Source: Nitrososphaerota archaeon (GTDB lineage: Archaea > Thermoproteota > Nitrososphaeria > Nitrososphaerales > Gagatemarchaeaceae). Taken from it: a stretch of 5,599 bases of DNA. The position numbers were made by a program, and so were the translations under genes. Below the pieces are notes generated by a model. It worked only from the letters and a program-made list of their open reading frames with translations. It made no database searches and was not told the DNA's origin. This document shows positions 3,811-5,599 of this stretch, piece by piece. The stretch is taken from NCBI GenBank assembly GCA_005877185.1, contig VBPQ01000094.1:1-5599 (forward strand), in the 5' to 3' direction. Position 1 is the stretch's first letter. The number at the start of each line of letters is the position of its first letter.

Positions 3811-5599
3811 CTATTGAGGTCTGTAGCGGAGGAAGGCGGCGACGCCGCCGAAGGACCTGAACATGTTTCCCTCTTCCGTGCCGGATGAGATGATCTCTAC
3901 CTTGGCTCCGACCTGAAAGGCCATCTCCTCCAAGACGTCCACGATGTCCTTCTCGTGAACCTCGTAGTCGGTCGACCTGCACTTCTCGCAAGGGGTGGAG
4001 ATCATCTCTTGCGTCGCCTGCATCTTGCTCTGGTTTTGGACGACACGCTCCTTCGTCGTCCCGCAGTTCTTGCACTTCATTGTTATCTTGGTCGTTTCGA
4101 TATCGTCCGAGATCAGGACGGTATCCGCAATCGCCTTCTGCAGCGCCTCGAGGACTCTGGGGAGGCCGTAGATCGCGAGACCACCAGGCTTGTTGACCTC
4201 GGTCAGAAACCGCTGGATGAGCTTCTTCTCCTCAATCAGCCTCACGTCCTGCAGGGTATCGGCCGCCCTATCGACGAGTTCCCTCACACCCTCCCTCCCC
4301 GCGTACGAGGAGTCGATGACTCCGAGTACGTTCTTCTGCAACTGATAGTGGAGATACCCGCCCTTCAGGAAGTCTTCCTTCGTCGGTCCGGGGCCCCCGA
4401 CGATCAGGCCCGTGACCTTGGTGTCATTGACGAAGACCCTCGCAGCGTGCTCGCCCACCCTGTTGAAGTAGTAAGTGAGTTCCATCTCCCTCCCCCTCTC
4501 ATAGCGACGAGCGCTGTTGTGTAAGACAAAACCATTGCCTACGAAGCTACGCGTTACGGGAAGCTCGATATCGATGAACTTGTCGTTACGCAAGTTCCTC
4601 TTCCACCGAACGCTCTTCACCTTTGCGAGAATCAGCTCACTCTGGTATATCATTCGAAGCTGAGCCACGGTCTCTTGGAGGAGCCCGAGTCTCTCTGATG
4701 AGGCATTCGAACTTCTCGCCTTCGCTAATTCATTCTCAAAGGTTCGGACAACTCCGCTGAAAACAGGCCTGCTTATCCCTCTCTCATCGTGAAAGAAATT
4801 CGTTATTCCGGGGAACTCTCTCCGCCTTATTCCCAACTCCTTTGCCCTACCGTCCACCCAAGACCCAATCACAGGGACGTTGAGGTAGCTACTCCTCGCT
4901 CGGCCTTTCGCTACCCTTCGTCCGAGCTTGCGCTCTTTGTCTTTAGCCGTAAAGCCAATCGACTCGCAAAACACTTCAAGCGAGCCGAAATCGCTAATGT
5001 CGAGCGCATGCATGACTGAACCATATCTGTTGACGCTGTGACTGTATGAAGAAACGATTCCGAATCTCAATAGGAGCAGCTGGAGTTGCTTGATCAAAAT
5101 CTCAGATTTCATCGAGATTCCTATCCTCTTGCTGCGGACGTGGCCTTCCGCGTCGAACAGACCTCTCAAGAAGAAGGCAAGGTGCTTGTTGTCGAGGCGG
5201 TGCATCTGTTCGGGGATTTCTCTCGATTCTGTCGAAACTATCCCAGGGTAGTATCGCTTGACCGCGTCGGCGAATTCCTTGCCGTAAATCCTGATCTCAA
5301 AGTACGGGTGCTTCGCAAACGAGGTCCTCTGCCCTGTCTTATCAATCGTCGAAATGGGGACTTTTCTCAGTCCCAGAGCTTTCCTCGCCAGGCGAGAGTA
5401 TGTGCGTGCTACCTCAATCCGCTGCTCATACATCGTTATGCGGTTCTCGGAGTGGTTGCCATCTCCAGTTATGTAGCCGAGGAGTTGAAGGAGATCGTTG
5501 GTGAATAACTCAGGCAGGGCCCGTCTGGTCTCCACATGTTTGACGAGGAACTCATCGACATTCCCGTACAAGAAACTAATCACCTTGCGAAGTTTTGTC
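3811..5599 (-). CDS. prf1: Peptide chain release factor aRF1 precursor interrupted by an intein (5' end outside window)
   Basis: aRF1 recognises all three stop codons in the ribosomal A site and triggers hydrolysis of peptidyl-tRNA. In one uninterrupted frame the visible part encodes an intein remainder (5599-4516) followed by the aRF1 C-extein of 234 residues (4515-3811). The C-extein starts SARRYERGREMELTYYFNRV, the segment that follows the catalytic GGQ in eRF1/aRF1. It continues with GLIVGGPGPTKEDFLKGGYL, HYQLQKNVLGVIDSSYAGRE and GVRELVDRAADTL, the hallmark domain 3 region. Next comes CKNCG (about 40 residues from CEKCRS), the paired-cysteine minidomain of archaeal aRF1. It ends with VEIISSGTEEGNMFRSFGGVAAFLRYRPQ-type family sequence at its normal C-terminus. 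The N-terminal stop-codon-recognition domain and GGQ itself lie past 5599. The frame is open to the window edge, so the GTG at 5583 is not a real start. Splicing is needed for a functional protein. Confidence 0.93.
   Translation of the reverse strand, partial: TKLRKVISFLYGNVDEFLVKHVETRRALPELFTNDLLQLLGYITGDGNHSENRITMYEQRIEVARTYSRLARKALGLRKVPISTIDKTGQRTSFAKHPYFEIRIYGKEFADAVKRYYPGIVSTESREIPEQMHRLDNKHLAFFLRGLFDAEGHVRSKRIGISMKSEILIKQLQLLLLRFGIVSSYSHSVNRYGSVMHALDISDFGSLEVFCESIGFTAKDKERKLGRRVAKGRARSSYLNVPVIGSWVDGRAKELGIRRREFPGITNFFHDERGISRPVFSGVVRTFENELAKARSSNASSERLGLLQETVAQLRMIYQSELILAKVKSVRWKRNLRNDKFIDIELPVTRSFVGNGFVLHNSARRYERGREMELTYYFNRVGEHAARVFVNDTKVTGLIVGGPGPTKEDFLKGGYLHYQLQKNVLGVIDSSYAGREGVRELVDRAADTLQDVRLIEEKKLIQRFLTEVNKPGGLAIYGLPRVLEALQKAIADTVLISDDIETTKITMKCKNCGTTKERVVQNQSKMQATQEMISTPCEKCRSTDYEVHEKDIVDVLEEMAFQVGAKVEIISSGTEEGNMFRSFGGVAAFLRYRPQ
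4513..4518 (-). other. Intein C-terminal splice junction (Asn | Ser)
   Basis: The minus strand codons are AAC (4518-4516), the intein's terminal Asn, and AGC (4515-4513), the +1 Ser of the C-extein. Asn cyclisation would release the intein and Ser would carry the branched ester intermediate. In aRF1/eRF1 proteins the residues GGQ-S-A-R/L-R-F/Y-E are nearly invariant, so this Ser aligns with the residue following GGQ. The matching N-junction must lie upstream of the window edge. Confidence 0.9.
4516..5599 (-). mobile_element. Intein with LAGLIDADG homing endonuclease inserted in aRF1 (N-terminal part outside window)
   Basis: About 361 residues of intein are visible. Splicing block F/G reads DIELPVTRSFVGNGFVLHN, ending in the canonical His-Asn, with Ser as the +1 extein nucleophile. 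Two LAGLIDADG (DOD) endonuclease motifs are present: LLGYITGDG at about 5484-5458 and FLRGLFDAEG at 5172-5143, about 102 residues apart, each with its acidic residue, so the endonuclease looks intact. Between the second motif and block F, the stretch VIGSWVDGRAKELGIRRREF onward (about 4870-4740) has a helix-turn-helix look, as seen in several archaeal inteins. Blocks A and B (first Cys/Ser and TxxH) are not visible. Base composition is lower in GC than the C-extein: my hand counts give 29/60 at 4561-4620 and 4741-4800 against 40/60 at 4261-4320 and 4381-4440. This suggests acquisition from elsewhere. The visible intein frame has no stop or frameshift. Confidence 0.93.

Noticed and set aside
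3955..4524. Plus-strand open frame of 189 codons
   Set aside because: It is the reverse complement shadow of the aRF1 C-extein, whose protein is unmistakable.
5581..5583. GTG as the start of a separate 590-residue gene
   Set aside because: The frame is open upstream to the window edge, and starting here would leave an intein without its N-terminal splicing blocks. The true start must be far upstream in the aRF1 N-extein.

Overview
The window looks like a stretch of archaeal chromosome, most likely from a GC-rich member of the Thaumarchaeota (Nitrososphaeria) or a close TACK relative. The reasons are an aRF1-type release factor with paired CxxC motifs, an OBG-family GTPase of the archaeal/fungal Ygr210 (YchF-like) type, a primase large subunit whose C-terminal part resembles PriX, and a small winged-helix regulator with two membrane segments. 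This assignment rests on protein character alone; no rRNA or tRNA gene is present.

Every supported gene lies on the minus strand, so the reading order runs from the right edge to the left: aRF1 (5599 to 3811, 5' end outside the window), a membrane winged-helix protein (3719-3282), the Ygr210/YchF-like GTPase (3226-2009), primase large subunit (1959-937), a small Ala-rich putative secreted protein (885-619), and an aldo/keto reductase (543-1, 3' end outside the window). Gaps are only about 50-90 bases. Most of them hold AT-rich or palindromic motifs that could be promoters, operators or terminators, so this may be a row of short transcription units rather than one operon.

The standout is in the release factor gene. 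Roughly the first 1084 bases of its visible frame are not aRF1 but an in-frame intein with a two-motif LAGLIDADG homing endonuclease. It ends in His-Asn directly before a Ser that starts aRF1 sequence. By homology this Ser is the residue that follows the catalytic GGQ tripeptide, so the intein interrupts the peptidyl-tRNA hydrolysis centre itself. The N-extein and the intein's first splicing blocks lie beyond position 5599.

Functionally, aRF1 (translation termination) and the TGS-domain GTPase (probably ribosome-linked) are translation genes, and the primase subunit serves replication. The secreted ORF and the aldo/keto reductase appear unrelated to these. A second point of interest is the primase large subunit, which has a PriX-like C-terminal domain and lacks the cysteines of the usual Fe-S domain.
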